Shown here: one piece after another, positions 32,965-42,187 of the stretch
How positions within the stretch are numbered: position 1 is the first letter of the stretch
How the letters are laid out: every line of letters begins with the position of its first letter
Source: Streptosporangium subroseum
Lineage (GTDB): Bacteria; Actinomycetota; Actinomycetes; Streptosporangiales; Streptosporangiaceae
Assembly: GCF_900188345.1 (NCBI RefSeq)
Contig: NZ_FZOD01000010.1
Location: 1-64,000 of the forward strand
DNA length: 64,000 nt
Direction of reading: 5' to 3'
The notes under the pieces: generated by a model
Database searches by the model: none
The model's input: only the letters and a program-made list of their open reading frames with translations
Told to the model about the DNA's origin: nothing
Made by a program: the position numbers and the translations under genes

Positions 32965-33020
32965 GTCGCGATGCGCGAGGAAAACGGGCTCCGGTCCTCA
33001 GCCACGTTCCCCCGGGCCGC

Positions 33021-34295
33021 TCATCGTCCGGTCCCGCCGTACACGACCGCTTCGACCTCGTCGGCGTCCAGGTCGAACGCCTTGTGCGCGGCGGCCACGG
33101 CCGCGTCCACGCCGTCCTCCGCGACGATCACCGAGATGCGGATCTCCGAGGTGGAGATCATCTCGATGTTGACCCCCACCCCGGCCAGGGCGGCGAAGAA
33201 CTTCGCGGTGATGCCCGGGTGCGAGCGCATCCCGGCGCCGATCAGCGAGATCTTGCCGATCTGGTCGTCATACCGCAGCGACTCGAACCCGACCTGATCC
33301 TGGATCTTCTTGAGTGCGCCCAGCGCCGTCTGGCTGTCGGTCGCGGGAATGGTGAAGGAGATGTCGGTGCGGCCCGTCGCGGCGGCCGAGACGTTCTGCA
33401 CGATCATGTCGATGTTGATCTCAGCGTCGGCCAGGGTCCTGACGATGGCGGCGGCCTCGCCGATCTTGTCGGGAACGCCGACAACGGTGATCTTGGCTTC
33501 GCTCCGGTCGTGCGCGACGCCGGAGACGATCGGCTGCTCCATCTCGGTTCCTTCGGAGTAAGGGTCGGAGACGACCCACGTGCCTTCCTTGGTGCTGAAC
33601 GAGCTGCGCACGTGAATCGGCATGTTGAACCGGCGAGCGTACTCCACGCAGCGCAGATGCAGGACTTTCGCCCCGCACGCCGCCATTTCCATCATCTCCT
33701 CATAGGAGATTCCGGGAATCTTGCGTGCGGTCGGCACGATGCGCGGGTCGGCGGTGAAGACGCCGTCGACATCGGTGTAGATCTCGCAGACATCGGCCTC
33801 CAGCGCGGCTGCCAATGCGACCGCGGTGGTGTCGGTGCCACCGCGGCCGAGCGTGGTGATGTCCTTGGTGCCCTGCGAAATACCCTGGAACCCGGCCACG
33901 ATCGCGATCCGCCCCTGATCGAGCGCCTCGCGGATCCGGCCGGGGGTCACGTCGATGATGCGCGCCTTGCCGTGCGTGGCATTGGTGATCACACCCGCCT
34001 GCGAGCCGGTGAACGAGTGTGCCTCCTGCCCCAGGTTGGCGATCGCCATCGCCAGCAGGGCCATCGAGATGCGCTCACCCGAGGTCAGCAGCATGTCCAG
34101 TTCGCGAGCCGGAGGCAGCGGCGACACCTGCTCGGCCAGGTTGAGCAGGTCGTCCGTCGTGTCGCCCATCGCGGAGACGGCGACGACCACGTCGTTTCCG
34201 GCCTTTTTGGTCGCGACGATCCGCTGCGCGACCCGCTTGATGCAGGTCGCGTCCGCGACAGACGAACCACCGTACTTCTGGACGACAAGCGCCAC
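33021..34295 (-). CDS. lysC: Aspartate kinase
   Basis: A 424-residue enzyme that phosphorylates aspartate, the first step to lysine, threonine, methionine and diaminopimelate. The kinase signature [11 protein letters not shown] opens the protein, with [30 protein letters not shown] and [15 protein letters not shown] in the catalytic part, and two C-terminal ACT domains ([55 protein letters not shown]) for feedback control. The start is GTG 34295. In many actinobacteria asd follows directly; here it does not, because the gene ends in a convergent terminator. Confidence 0.97.
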   Translation of the reverse strand: MALVVQKYGGSSVADATCIKRVAQRIVATKKAGNDVVVAVSAMGDTTDDLLNLAEQVSPLPPARELDMLLTSGERISMALLAMAIANLGQEAHSFTGSQAGVITNATHGKARIIDVTPGRIREALDQGRIAIVAGFQGISQGTKDITTLGRGGTDTTAVALAAALEADVCEIYTDVDGVFTADPRIVPTARKIPGISYEEMMEMAACGAKVLHLRCVEYARRFNMPIHVRSSFSTKEGTWVVSDPYSEGTEMEQPIVSGVAHDRSEAKITVVGVPDKIGEAAAIVRTLADAEINIDMIVQNVSAAATGRTDISFTIPATDSQTALGALKKIQDQVGFESLRYDDQIGKISLIGAGMRSHPGITAKFFAALAGVGVNIEMISTSEIRISVIVAEDGVDAAVAAAHKAFDLDADEVEAVVYGGTGR

Positions 34296-34581
34296 GAGAA
34301 TCTCCCATCCGGACGACGAACGGCCAGTGTAGAGGCGGTCCGGGACATGGCGTGATCTTGACTTCCTGTCAATGGCGCCGCCCGGTCCCGGGCCTCATGA
34401 CCGCATCACGGGACCGTCCCGGCCAGACGGAGTGCTTCAAGCGGATCAAAAGAGGGATTAATGCGCACCTTCTACGCTCTTGCCCGCGCTTGCACAAGCG
34501 ACGGGCAGTCACCTGCAGCAGGTCTACGGCGTTCGATGCCGGGGCAGGTACTCCTTGGGGATTACGGGAAAGGATCGGACC

Positions 34582-34842
34582 GTGCCTGACAACGTCGTAC
34601 TGAGCATTCGATTTCACCCGGTGGCCGGTGAGGACGTCTACGTGATGAGCGGGGATTTCGCCGGGGAGCCCGAGGCGTTGGAGGCGATCGCCCGTGCTCT
34701 GGACGAGCGACGCAGCCTGGTGCTGACCCGTACGAGATATGGCAGTGAGACCGACGTGAACGGCATGGTCGTCAACCTGGCCAACGTGGTGTCGGTGCGC
34801 GTGTCGAAGCCGGAGAGCATCGAGGCCGGCCAGTACTTGTAA
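34582..34842 (+). CDS. Small conserved-looking protein of unknown function
   Basis: An 86-residue soluble protein (MPDNVVLSIRFHPVAGEDVYVMSGDF...VSKPESIEAGQYL) with no family I can name. The GTG at 34582 is preceded by AAAGGAT. The sequence is strand-rich with one helix (PEALEAIARALDERR), suggesting a small alpha/beta fold, and has normal codon use for the genome, so it is probably a real gene. Confidence 0.6.
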   Translation: MPDNVVLSIRFHPVAGEDVYVMSGDFAGEPEALEAIARALDERRSLVLTRTRYGSETDVNGMVVNLANVVSVRVSKPESIEAGQYL

Positions 34843-34867
34843 CGCCGGTCCCGGGGCCGGGCCATCT

Positions 34868-35202
34868 TCACGCCGTCCCCAGGCGGCCCGCGGTGCGCGT
34901 CATCGAGGACGTACGGATCGACAGCAGCCAGCGGACGGCGATCGCGGCGATGAAGGCGGTGATGGCGGCGACGACGAGCCACGCCCATACCCGCCACAGC
35001 GCCCGTGCAGCCCGACTTTCGCGGCCGAGTTGGCGCCGATGAATCCGGCGGCGACCGTCGGGAGGAAGTATTCGCCGTGGACGTCCTCGAGATGGAACAG
35101 CCCCTGAAACCGCTGCGCCAGCAGCCAACCGGCGAACAGCGCGGCGAACGGTGAGGAATCGCGGGGCACGCACCTGAACGATCTCGCGGCATCCTGGCTC
35201 AC
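34868..35202 (-). pseudogene. Small membrane protein gene with a frameshift
   Basis: One frame from 35202 reads SFRCVPRDSSPFAALFAGWLL, then FHLEDVHGEYFLPTVAAGFIGANSAAKVG. A second frame continues at about 35010 with RALWRVWAWLVVAAITAFIAAIAVRWLLSI and stops at 34868. The break falls between AAKVG and RALW. The parts together make a ~110-residue protein with two or three membrane helices. A single-base indel near 35010 would restore it. It may be a real decay or a sequencing error. Confidence 0.5.
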
Positions 35203-35373
35203 CCCACCCTCAACGAACCGGCGCGGTGCGGCGGCAGGTCATATCGGTGCGGGCGGTGTCACGTTTCCCGAGCCGGGGGCGCTCTTAGGGGGGTCGGCAA
35301 CCCGAGCCGCCACCAGGAAGCCGTGCGCGAACCCGGCGCCGGCTGATCGAGCCAACGATTCACTGGAGTTCTC

Positions 35374-35760
35374 GTGTCCACCGCCTACGTCGTCACCGCT
35401 CTCGTCACCGCCGCCGCCAATGCCTTCTCGGGCATCGCCGCCATAACCCGCTTCGCGCCGATCATGCGGACGCTCCGTCCCGCGCTCCAGAGAGCCGGCG
35501 TGCCCGAATCGTGGCTGACCTTTCCGATAGGCATTCCCAAGGTCGCGGGCGCGGTCTGGCTGACGCTCGGGCTCCTCGGCGTGCCACTGGTCGGTACGGC
35601 CGCCGCAGCCGGCCTCGTCCTCTACTTCGTCTGCGCCCTCTACACCCACCTCCGCGTGAGCGACTTCTCGCCGCAGTTCTACCTGGCGATCGTGTTCCTC
35701 GGGCTGGCGGTGGCCACGCTGGCGTTGGACCCCGCACTGGTGCTGAACATCAGAAGGTGA
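35374..35760 (+). CDS. DoxX-like membrane protein
   Basis: A 128-residue protein with four hydrophobic helices. The signature FAPIMRTLRPALQRAGVPESWLTFPIGIPKVAGAVWLTLGLLG and YTHLRVSDFSPQFYLA is that of the DoxX-like (DUF4267-related) family of small quinone-associated or redox membrane proteins. The start is GTG 35374 with GGAG upstream. It is a single gene without a clear operon partner; its role is not known. Confidence 0.8.
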   Translation: MSTAYVVTALVTAAANAFSGIAAITRFAPIMRTLRPALQRAGVPESWLTFPIGIPKVAGAVWLTLGLLGVPLVGTAAAAGLVLYFVCALYTHLRVSDFSPQFYLAIVFLGLAVATLALDPALVLNIRR

Positions 35761-36213
35761 TGGCCTCGGGCATGGCCATCGCCGGCAAGGCGTTCGGACC
35801 CGGTGGCCTCTCGCTGCTCGACCTGCGCTCGATGACCGCGATCAGCACCGTCCCGATCACCCAGCTCAGCCCGGCCGGGCACTCGACAACCCGTAGCCCG
35901 ATATGGCTGCCGGCAAATGGGAAGTCGCCGCAGTCGCCGGCGGTGCCGGACGACGACTCCTCGCTGCTGATCTACAGCACGCCCCCGCTGTCCCGACACA
36001 TACCTGATCAACCGGGGCGTAGCCGTATCGACAACGGCTGCGCCCTGGTCATGTCAGCCCCGGTAGCTGAGCGGCGCCTTGTTCGGCAAGACACACCACA
36101 CCAAGCCAGGGAGCATCACGTGTCCCTTAAGTATAATATGTCGGATTCTGTAACTTATCGTCATTTTTGAGCCATTTGGCTCACGAATAACGATCTGAAA
36201 GTGGGAGCCGCAT
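35761..36213. other. Gap without recognisable gene
   Basis: About 450 bases follow the DoxX gene. Plus and minus frames exist but show no conserved domain and no ribosome binding site. A minus-strand stretch (AGLSWVIGTVLIAVIERR, about 35840-35890) is hydrophobic and could be a relic. The end (36120-36200) is AT-rich (AAGTATAATATGTCGG) and probably carries the promoter of the GNAT gene. Confidence 0.4.
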
Positions 36214-36987
36214 ATGGACGACGGGAATCGCGACCCGCTGGCCACGGAGGTGACTCGCTCGATCATGCACACGTTCGAGTCGCTCTTCGCGCTCGCTCCC
36301 GGCGGGGAGATCTGGCGTGGGGAGCATGACACCCGATGGCTCGTGAGCGGGCTTCCGGCGGCGTTCATGAACACCGTATTCGCCCCCCACGGCCTGCTGG
36401 ACGCCGGCGAGGTGGAGAGCTTCGCCGCGCTGATGGACGGCTGTTCGCTGCCCTGGAGCATCAACGTCCTCGGTGAGCCGGCTCCGGAGATCGTCGATCT
36501 GGTCACGCGGTACGGGCTGACCACCCGCGAGCATGCGCCGCTGATGGCGAGGGACAGCGCGGAGCCACTGCCGCCGTCCGTGGGCGCGCACCCGGTCCGT
36601 ACCATCGACGGGAAGGATCACCAGATCTACGGCGAGACCCTGGCGGCCGGTTTCGAGGCCCCGCTGGAGATCATGTCGTGGCTCGCGAGGCGCGAGCTCC
36701 TTGACGCACCGTGGGCGACCGCCTATCTCCTGGAGGAGGAGGGCCGCCCGGTCACGACGGGTTACGCGACGCGGCACGGGGACCTCCTCGGGATCTGGAA
36801 CATCTCGACATCGCCGGAGCACCGGCGGCGGGGGTACGGCAAGGTCATGACGGAGGCGCTCGTGCGGGACGGATTCGCCTCCGGCGCGCGGTTTGCCTAC
36901 CTGCAGGCCTCCGCCCAGGGCGTCGGCGTCTACACGTCGATCGGTTTCCGTACGGTCGCGGCCTGGACCATCTTCACTCGCGACTGA
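36214..36987 (+). CDS. GNAT family N-acetyltransferase
   Basis: A 257-residue acetyltransferase-like protein. The C-terminal GNAT fold shows GIWNISTSPEHRRRGYGKVMTEALV with the acetyl-CoA pyrophosphate-binding R-R-x-G-Y-G and the final GVYTSIGFRTVAAWTIF. The N-terminal ~130 residues (GEHDTRWLVSGLPAAFMNTVF) form a degenerate second GNAT-like half, as in two-domain members. It should transfer an acetyl group from acetyl-CoA to an amine; the substrate is unknown. The ATG at 36214 lies downstream of GTGGGAG. Confidence 0.85.
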   Translation: MDDGNRDPLATEVTRSIMHTFESLFALAPGGEIWRGEHDTRWLVSGLPAAFMNTVFAPHGLLDAGEVESFAALMDGCSLPWSINVLGEPAPEIVDLVTRYGLTTREHAPLMARDSAEPLPPSVGAHPVRTIDGKDHQIYGETLAAGFEAPLEIMSWLARRELLDAPWATAYLLEEEGRPVTTGYATRHGDLLGIWNISTSPEHRRRGYGKVMTEALVRDGFASGARFAYLQASAQGVGVYTSIGFRTVAAWTIFTRD

Positions 36988-37022
36988 CGGTCCGCTCCTC
37001 TCCCCGTGGTCTTGGCTCCCGC

Positions 37023-37193
37023 ACCGGCCCCACCTCTTTCCAGATCTTCGATGCCTTCGAAACCGAGGGCGATCGCCTCACACACCTTCAGGGCAAGGTG
37101 CGCGAGGCGACCGTGGCCCGCGGGCAGGAACTGTTCAGCGTCTCGCCGATCAACACGCCGGTGGACGTCCTCGCCGCGAAGCTCCCTCACTGA
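37023..37193 (+). pseudogene. C-terminal fragment of an antibiotic-biosynthesis/quinol monooxygenase
   Basis: The frame TGPTSFQIFDAFETEGDRL, then HLQGKV and INTPVDVLAAKLPH, matches the C-terminal half of the small dimeric ferredoxin-like monooxygenases (ABM family), where the motif is GPTTFGIFDTF...PVDVLAAKLP. The N-terminal half is missing. It is a relic following the GNAT gene. Confidence 0.7.
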
Positions 37194-37281
37194 TCGACGA
37201 CCCCGGGGATCCCACCGCGCGGCGAATCCGACCACGTCGCGCTTCCCGCCCGCCTCCGCTTCACCCAGGTGGGTCAGCCGG

Positions 37282-37539
37282 TCACGCCGGTCGCCACGGC
37301 TCGGCCACCTTGTCTCCGTAGGAGATCTTGTCGGCGCCGACGAACGCGCCCAGCTCGGCGACCGCCCGGCCCACGGCCCAGGTGGTCGCCTCGTCCACGA
37401 GTGTTGCCGCTTCGGGGAACATCCCCTCGATCTCCAGCAGCCCCCGGCGGCGGTCCAGGCGTGGTACGAGCCTGCCGATCAGCCGCTCGCCATGCAGGAT
37501 CGGCAGGATGTAGTGCCCGAGCGAGTCTTCTCCCAGCCC
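37282..37539 (-). pseudogene. Fragment of a winged-helix YcaQ/DUF1006-type DNA-repair gene
   Basis: Minus-strand codons read GLGEDSLGHYILPILHGERL, then IGRLVPRLDRRRGLLEIEGM and stop at 37282. This matches the C-terminal part of the YcaQ family (YvlPxLxGxrlVGRxDpKxdR). The N-terminal part is absent upstream, so the gene is a relic. It faces the ABM relic. Confidence 0.65.
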
Positions 37540-37924
37540 TGGGCGTTCGGCGGCGGAAGGTCCGAGACCTCACCTGCCCTGCGCTGACGAGTCCTTATTC
37601 TGTTGCGAGCTTTCGGGTGTTGTGGAAGCGTTGGCTGCGCTTTGCAGCACGCATACACACGACGAAGGACTGAAGCCAATGATCTCGGCGCCCCTCAGCG
37701 GCCGCCGTCGGCACTGATCGGTCTGCTCTTCCGGCAGCACCAGTGCCACGCCCGTATTTCCTCACGGCGGTCCCACGCGCGGTGCCTGACGCACCGCTCC
37801 CATCTCCCTGTCCGGGAATGGCCCCGGTTCGACGCCGGGTCTGACAAGCCTGCGCGGCTCACCGATCCGCCCCGTGCGGAGGGAACGCGCTCCACCATGT
37901 CATCTACGTGAGGTCATCATCATC
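37540..37924. other. Gap without recognisable gene
   Basis: This ~385-base stretch between the YcaQ relic and the next GNAT gene contains no supported gene, repeat or clear promoter. Only the last few bases (GAGG before GTG 37925) look functional, as a ribosome binding site. Confidence 0.35.
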
Positions 37925-38686
37925 GTGGGCACCAATGTCCAGAGCTTCGCCGTCGCCAACCTCCGTCGCCGCCCCGTGGTCGTCCAGACCGGTGGCTTCG
38001 TCGCGGGGTTCGATCCCGGCACCACCAGCCCGTACATCAACTACGCGACGCCGATGCCCGGCGCCCGGCCGACCGGCCGGGACGTCGCGGCGCTGATCGA
38101 GGCGTTCCGTGAGCGCGGTCTCAAGCCCCGGCTCGAGTTCGCGCCGGACGCCGCGCCCGCCGTGGAGCCCGCACTGCGCGAGGCGGGATTCACCGTGGAG
38201 GAGGGACACGAGTACCTAGTCTGCAACCCGGCCACTCTGACGATGCCGCCGGTCACCAACGAGGTCGCGCTCCTTGTGGAGACCCCGTCCACGGACGAGG
38301 ACTACGGGTCGATCGACGCTGCCCTGTCCGAGGCGTTCGCCGGCGTGTTCGCCTCCTCCGCCGAAGGCGCGGCCCGGTTGCGCCGTACCCAGGAGAACGG
38401 CGGGGCGGTCAGGTTCGTCCGGGCCCCCGACGGCGGCTGCGCCGGTGGGGCCTCCTGCTCCGCACCGGCCGTGGACACCGCGGAACTGTCAGGCGTGGGC
38501 ACCCGCCTCGCCTTCCGCGGCCGTGGCATCGCCGGCTCGGTCGTCGCCGCGCTGACCGAGACCCTGTTCGCCCAGGGAGCACAGTCGGTGTGGCTGGAGT
38601 ACTCGGGCGAGGGATCACGCCGCGTCTACGAACGCGTCGGATTCAAGCCCCAGGGAACCCGTCTGTACATGGCACTCGAAGGGTGA
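37925..38686 (+). CDS. GNAT family N-acetyltransferase
   Basis: A 253-residue acetyltransferase with two GNAT-like halves. The second half has FRGRGIAGSVVAALTETLFAQGAQSVWLEYSGEGSRRVYERVGFKPQGTRLYM, where RGRGIAG is the acetyl-CoA binding loop and YERVGF the end motif. I chose GTG 37925 because the conserved N-terminal part (NVQSFAVANLRRRPVV) begins there and GAGG lies upstream. The substrate is unknown. It is not in an operon. Confidence 0.83.
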   Translation: MGTNVQSFAVANLRRRPVVVQTGGFVAGFDPGTTSPYINYATPMPGARPTGRDVAALIEAFRERGLKPRLEFAPDAAPAVEPALREAGFTVEEGHEYLVCNPATLTMPPVTNEVALLVETPSTDEDYGSIDAALSEAFAGVFASSAEGAARLRRTQENGGAVRFVRAPDGGCAGGASCSAPAVDTAELSGVGTRLAFRGRGIAGSVVAALTETLFAQGAQSVWLEYSGEGSRRVYERVGFKPQGTRLYMALEG

Positions 38687-39186
38687 CGTACGGGGGCGGG
38701 GACGGTCTAGGGCGTCCCCGCCCTCAGTCCTCGCGCGTTATTCCGAAACGATCAGTTGGTGCCTGGTCTGCCGGATGAGGTGAGTCCGGACCAGACGACG
38801 GTGCCGATGGAGTCGCGGTGGAAGCCCTCGCGGTCGGCCTGCACACATTGAACGATCAACCCGGGGATGTGAGAGTGCGCATCCCCTCGACATCGAAGAG
38901 GCAGATATTCCCGCCGCTTGTGTGAAATTCTCCTCATGGCGCATGCCCGTGTGAGCTGGTTAAATGTCAAAAAGAAATGACAAAAAGGGAATCATGGGAA
39001 TGCCATTGATTTTATCCCTTGCGAATATATTCATCTCGTAGAGGCGGGTCAGGTTCCTCCGCCGGCACTTGAGGCTCCGCCGGAGACGGCGGAAGACACG
39101 GGCGCACGCCGAGAGAGCCCGTTGCGGGCGACTCGGTGGCTTCCAGGCCCGAGACCAGGAATATCCCTACCGCAGAGGAGATAGCT
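38687..39186. other. Spacer with an ATPase relic before the polyprenyl synthetase
   Basis: About 500 bases. It contains the relic at 38752-38840 described separately, an AT-rich stretch at 38930-39040 (TTAAATGTCAAAAAGAAATG) likely carrying the promoter of the synthetase gene, and a frame reading into the GTG at 39187. No other element was recognised. Confidence 0.4.
38752..38840 (-). pseudogene. C-terminal relic of the anti-sigma-like ATPase gene
   Basis: Minus-strand codons read REGFHRDSIGTVVWSGLTSSG and match the C-terminus of the intact ATPase gene at 53.1 kb (WGFHRDSIGTVVWFELTSSG). The stretch 38780-38830 is nearly identical in DNA (GACGACGGTGCCGATGGAGT). The rest of the ATPase is absent. 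Confidence 0.75.
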
Positions 39187-40203
39187 GTGCCGACGTCGGC
39201 GCTGTCCGTCGAGCGGGTGCTCACCGATGCCAGGAGTGCCGTCGTTCCGGCGCTGCGAGCCGCGGTCAACGGCCTGTCCGCGCCGATGAGGCGCCTGGCC
39301 GAATACCACTTCGGCTGGTCGGACCAGCAGGGCGCCCACATCGAGGACACGGGCAAGGGGGCGCGTCCGACATTGACGCTCCTCGCGTGCGAGGCCGTCG
39401 GCGGCGAGTTCGAGCAGGCGGTGCCCGCGGCCGTCGCGATCGAGCTCGTGCACAACGCCTCCCTGCTGCATGACGACGTCCTCGACCGTGATCGCCTTCG
39501 TCGCCATCGCCCGGCCATCTGGGCGGTGGCCGGCGTGCCCGAGGCGATCCTCCTCGGCGACGCGCTGTTCTTTCTCGGCGTGCGGACACTCGCGGAGGCT
39601 CCGGCTCCGCTGGCGAGCACCGGCGTCAAGTGGCTGGTCACGGCTGCGCAGCGGCTGGTCGAGGGTGAGCACGCCGACCTCACGCTGGAGGAGCGCGACG
39701 ACTTCTCCCTTGCCGAGGTCACCGCCATGGCCCATGCCAAGAGCGGTGTGTTGCTCGCGGAAGCCTGCGCCATCGGCGCGCTGGCGGGCGGCGCGGACGC
39801 CGACCGCATCGACCACCTCCGTGCCTACGGAGCACACCTGGGGCAGGCCGGCCAGCTCACCGATGACCTGCTGGGCATCTGGGGCGACCCGGCGGTCACG
39901 GGCAAACCCCGGCTGGCCGACCTGCAAGCCCGTAAGAAGAGCCTCCCGGTCGCCGCGGCCCTGACGGCTGACAACGCCGCCGCCCGTGAACTCGCCGACC
40001 TCTACCGCGGACCGTCCGATCCCGGGCAACTGCAGCGCGTCGCCGACCTCGTGGAGGCCGCGGGCGGCCGGGCCTGGGCGGTCGAGGAGGCTCGCCGTCA
40101 CGCCCGTACGGCGCTGGAGCACCTGCGTGCGGCCGTACCGGCGTCGAGGGCGGCGGAAGCGCTCACCCTGCTCGCCCACCGGGTCGCCGACCGAACGCGA
40201 TGA
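39187..40203 (+). CDS. Polyprenyl synthetase family protein
   Basis: A 338-residue isoprenyl diphosphate synthase. The first aspartate-rich motif is LLHDDVLD (D96-D100) and the second is GQLTDDLLGIWGD (D226-D234). The N-terminal MRRLAEYHFGWSDQQGAHIEDTGKGARPTLTLL matches the actinobacterial group annotated as cargo of family-2 encapsulins. The reaction would be chain elongation of allylic diphosphates with isopentenyl diphosphate. The start is GTG 39187 after GAGGAGAT; a GTG at 39136 would add a disordered leader, as known for such cargo proteins. No encapsulin gene lies in the window. Confidence 0.85.
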   Translation: MPTSALSVERVLTDARSAVVPALRAAVNGLSAPMRRLAEYHFGWSDQQGAHIEDTGKGARPTLTLLACEAVGGEFEQAVPAAVAIELVHNASLLHDDVLDRDRLRRHRPAIWAVAGVPEAILLGDALFFLGVRTLAEAPAPLASTGVKWLVTAAQRLVEGEHADLTLEERDDFSLAEVTAMAHAKSGVLLAEACAIGALAGGADADRIDHLRAYGAHLGQAGQLTDDLLGIWGDPAVTGKPRLADLQARKKSLPVAAALTADNAAARELADLYRGPSDPGQLQRVADLVEAAGGRAWAVEEARRHARTALEHLRAAVPASRAAEALTLLAHRVADRTR

Positions 40204-40319
40204 GCCTCGATCACTGCGGACCACAGGCGTTTGATGAGCCTTTTGAGCCCCCTTTGCCTTGACGACGGCGGCCTCCCCTCGGGCCGGAGTGGCATCCGGG
40301 GCGGCCATAAGCTCGTGGC

Positions 40320-40769
40320 ATGAGCGGCTTCGAGATAGGCACTGACGGTCCCCAGGTGATCGTCGTCGGGATCGACGGCTCGGATACCTCGCTCCGCGCC
40401 GCCGCCTATGCCTGGGGGCTCGCCCGCCGGCAGGGCTCTGAGCTGATCTTCGTATTCGTCGCCGGCACCGGCGTGATCACCTCGTTCATGCCCGACGCCA
40501 CCGTGGCCGCCTTCCAGGCGCAGGAGGACGTGGGAACCGAGCTGCGCGAGCGGATCGCCAAGATCGCCGAGTCCATGCATCCCCGGGTCCCGCACACCTT
40601 CCGGAGCGACCGCGGCGACGCCGCGTCCGTCTTGATCCGGATAGCCGACGAGGTCAGGGCCGACGCGGTGGTCGTGGGCGCCTCAGCCCAGGCCGGTCAC
40701 CGCTTCATCGGCTCGGTGGCGGTCCGCCTGGTCCGGGCCGGCCGCTGGCCCGTCACCGTCGTGCCGTAG
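40320..40769 (+). CDS. Universal stress protein (UspA family)
   Basis: A 149-residue Usp domain. The Rossmann-like opening VIVVGIDGSDTSLRAAAYAWGLAR and the end VVVGASAQAGHRFIGSVAVRLVRAGRWPVTVV are characteristic; the glycine-rich loop is present in weakened form (GASAQAGHRFIGS), so ATP binding is likely but not certain. ATG 40320 gives the normal length. Single gene, probably induced under stress or starvation. Confidence 0.88.
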   Translation: MSGFEIGTDGPQVIVVGIDGSDTSLRAAAYAWGLARRQGSELIFVFVAGTGVITSFMPDATVAAFQAQEDVGTELRERIAKIAESMHPRVPHTFRSDRGDAASVLIRIADEVRADAVVVGASAQAGHRFIGSVAVRLVRAGRWPVTVVP

Positions 40770-40861
40770 CCGGGGCACCCGTCGAGCGTGGGTCCCCTCT
40801 CCCCGCCGGCCGACACACATCAAACCAGGCCGGCCAACCATTCTCGCCGGTGCTGGACGGC

Positions 40862-40892
40862 CTCCGGGCGAAGCTGTGAATCAGGAACCGAG
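40862..40892. repeat. 31-base element shared with 45617-45647 (possible IS200/IS605 end)
   Basis: CTCCGGGCGAAGCTGTGAAT and the following CAGGAACCGAG match the stretch at 45617-45647 with three differences. In one frame it reads LRAKL followed by a stop and then IRNRAE, which recalls the C-terminal coding end and right flank of actinobacterial IS200/IS605 elements. It sits six bases from the end of the serine hydrolase gene. The IS assignment is inferred. Confidence 0.45.
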
Positions 40893-40897
40893 CGGAG

Positions 40898-42187
40898 TCA
40901 CCGGTTGGCGCACAGGGCGGCGTCGACGGCGGCGACGACCCCCATGACGCCGGTCTCGTCGGTGGGCAGGGCCGTCACGGCGACCGTGGCCGCCCGGCCG
41001 TCCTCGGTGACGGCGTCGCGGGTCTCGTAACCGTCGATGTCGCCGCCGTGGCCCCATGCGCTGCCACCGCAGCTCAGCGGCATCTTGACGAGTCCGAGCC
41101 CGTACTGCCAGCCGGACGGCATGCCCTTGGTCTTGACCGTCTCCCGCATCTGCGTGAGCTGCTCCGGCTTGAGCAGCTTGCCGTCCAGCAGTGCGACGAG
41201 GAAGCGGTTGACGTCACTCGGGGTGGCGATGAGCTGTCCGGCCGCCCACCCCCAGGACGGGTCCAGGTTCGTGACATCCAGCAGGGGGCCGCCGGGCTTC
41301 TTGGCCGCATACCCCTTGGGGTGGGAGCCGCGGATGGTCTGGTCCCCGACGCCGGGCCAGTACGTGTCGCGCAGGCCGATCCGCTTGATGATCCTGTTGG
41401 TGATCTCCTCGCTGAGCGGGCGACCGGTGATCTTCTGGACGAGCAGGCCGGCCACGATGTAGCCGGTGTTGCTGTACTCCCAGTCCTTGCCGGGGGCGAA
41501 CGACGCCTTGTGCGCCAGGGCCGTGTCGAGCATCTCCCGGGGGCCGACGTAGGTGTGCCGATACTCGAAGACGCTCGGCATGTACCGCGTGTAGTTCGGC
41601 AGGCCGCTGGTGTGCTGGAGCAGCTGGCGAGTTGTGATCTTCCGGCCGTCGTTGCCGTTGCCGCGGATCAGGCCCGGCAGATACTTCTCGATGGGCGCAT
41701 CGAGGTCGATCTTGCCCTCGCCGGCCAGCTGCAGCACGACCACGGCGGTGAACATCTTGGTGTTGCTGGCGATGCGCACCTGCCCGTCGACCGGCACCTT
41801 CGCCCTGGTCTTCAAGTCCGCCACCCCGGCGGTGTAGTCGCGGGTCCGCCCCTTGGCGTCACGCGTCGAGGCCAGCGCGGCGGGGAAGGCGCCGCTCTTG
41901 ACCAGGTGATTCAGGCGCTGCTGCACCACGTCGGCGGTGCGGCGGTGGGCGAGCTCCTTGGCCTCACGCATCGCGGCGGGCAAGCCCGCGTCATCGACCA
42001 GCCGCTCCAGGTGTTCCCGTACGACATCGGGGGTGTGGCCGGGGCCGGTCGCGGCGTTGGCGGAGGCGACCGGCAGGCCGGCCACGGTGAGCCCGGTCAG
42101 CGCCGTCAGTGCCGCCGCCGCCAGAATCCGTCCCCGCATACGCCGGGGACGCCGGGGGGAGGTGGGCTGGGTGGGGGTGTGCGACAT
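40898..42187 (-). CDS. Serine hydrolase of the beta-lactamase/D-Ala-D-Ala carboxypeptidase class
   Basis: A 429-residue exported protein. A signal sequence follows the basic start (RGRILAAAALTALTGLTVAGLPVASANA). Active-site motifs of class C are S141-x-x-K144 (ASNTKMF), Y238-S-N240 (EYSNTGY) and the HGG motif (WGHGGDIDG). It would act on D-amino-acid peptides or related esters outside the cell. The N-terminal mature region is an internal duplication: residues 54-84 (DVVREHLERLVDDAGLPAA) and 86-115 (DVVQQRLNHLVKSGAFPAA). The ATG at 42187 has AAGGAG upstream. Confidence 0.9.
   Translation of the reverse strand: MSHTPTQPTSPRRPRRMRGRILAAAALTALTGLTVAGLPVASANAATGPGHTPDVVREHLERLVDDAGLPAAMREAKELAHRRTADVVQQRLNHLVKSGAFPAALASTRDAKGRTRDYTAGVADLKTRAKVPVDGQVRIASNTKMFTAVVVLQLAGEGKIDLDAPIEKYLPGLIRGNGNDGRKITTRQLLQHTSGLPNYTRYMPSVFEYRHTYVGPREMLDTALAHKASFAPGKDWEYSNTGYIVAGLLVQKITGRPLSEEITNRIIKRIGLRDTYWPGVGDQTIRGSHPKGYAAKKPGGPLLDVTNLDPSWGWAAGQLIATPSDVNRFLVALLDGKLLKPEQLTQMRETVKTKGMPSGWQYGLGLVKMPLSCGGSAWGHGGDIDGYETRDAVTEDGRAATVAVTALPTDETGVMGVVAAVDAALCANR

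Noticed and set aside
35763..36011. Possible DUF397 or other small regulator partner
   Set aside because: The pattern of DUF397 (W-x-K-S-S, CVEVA, VRDS) is not present in any frame.
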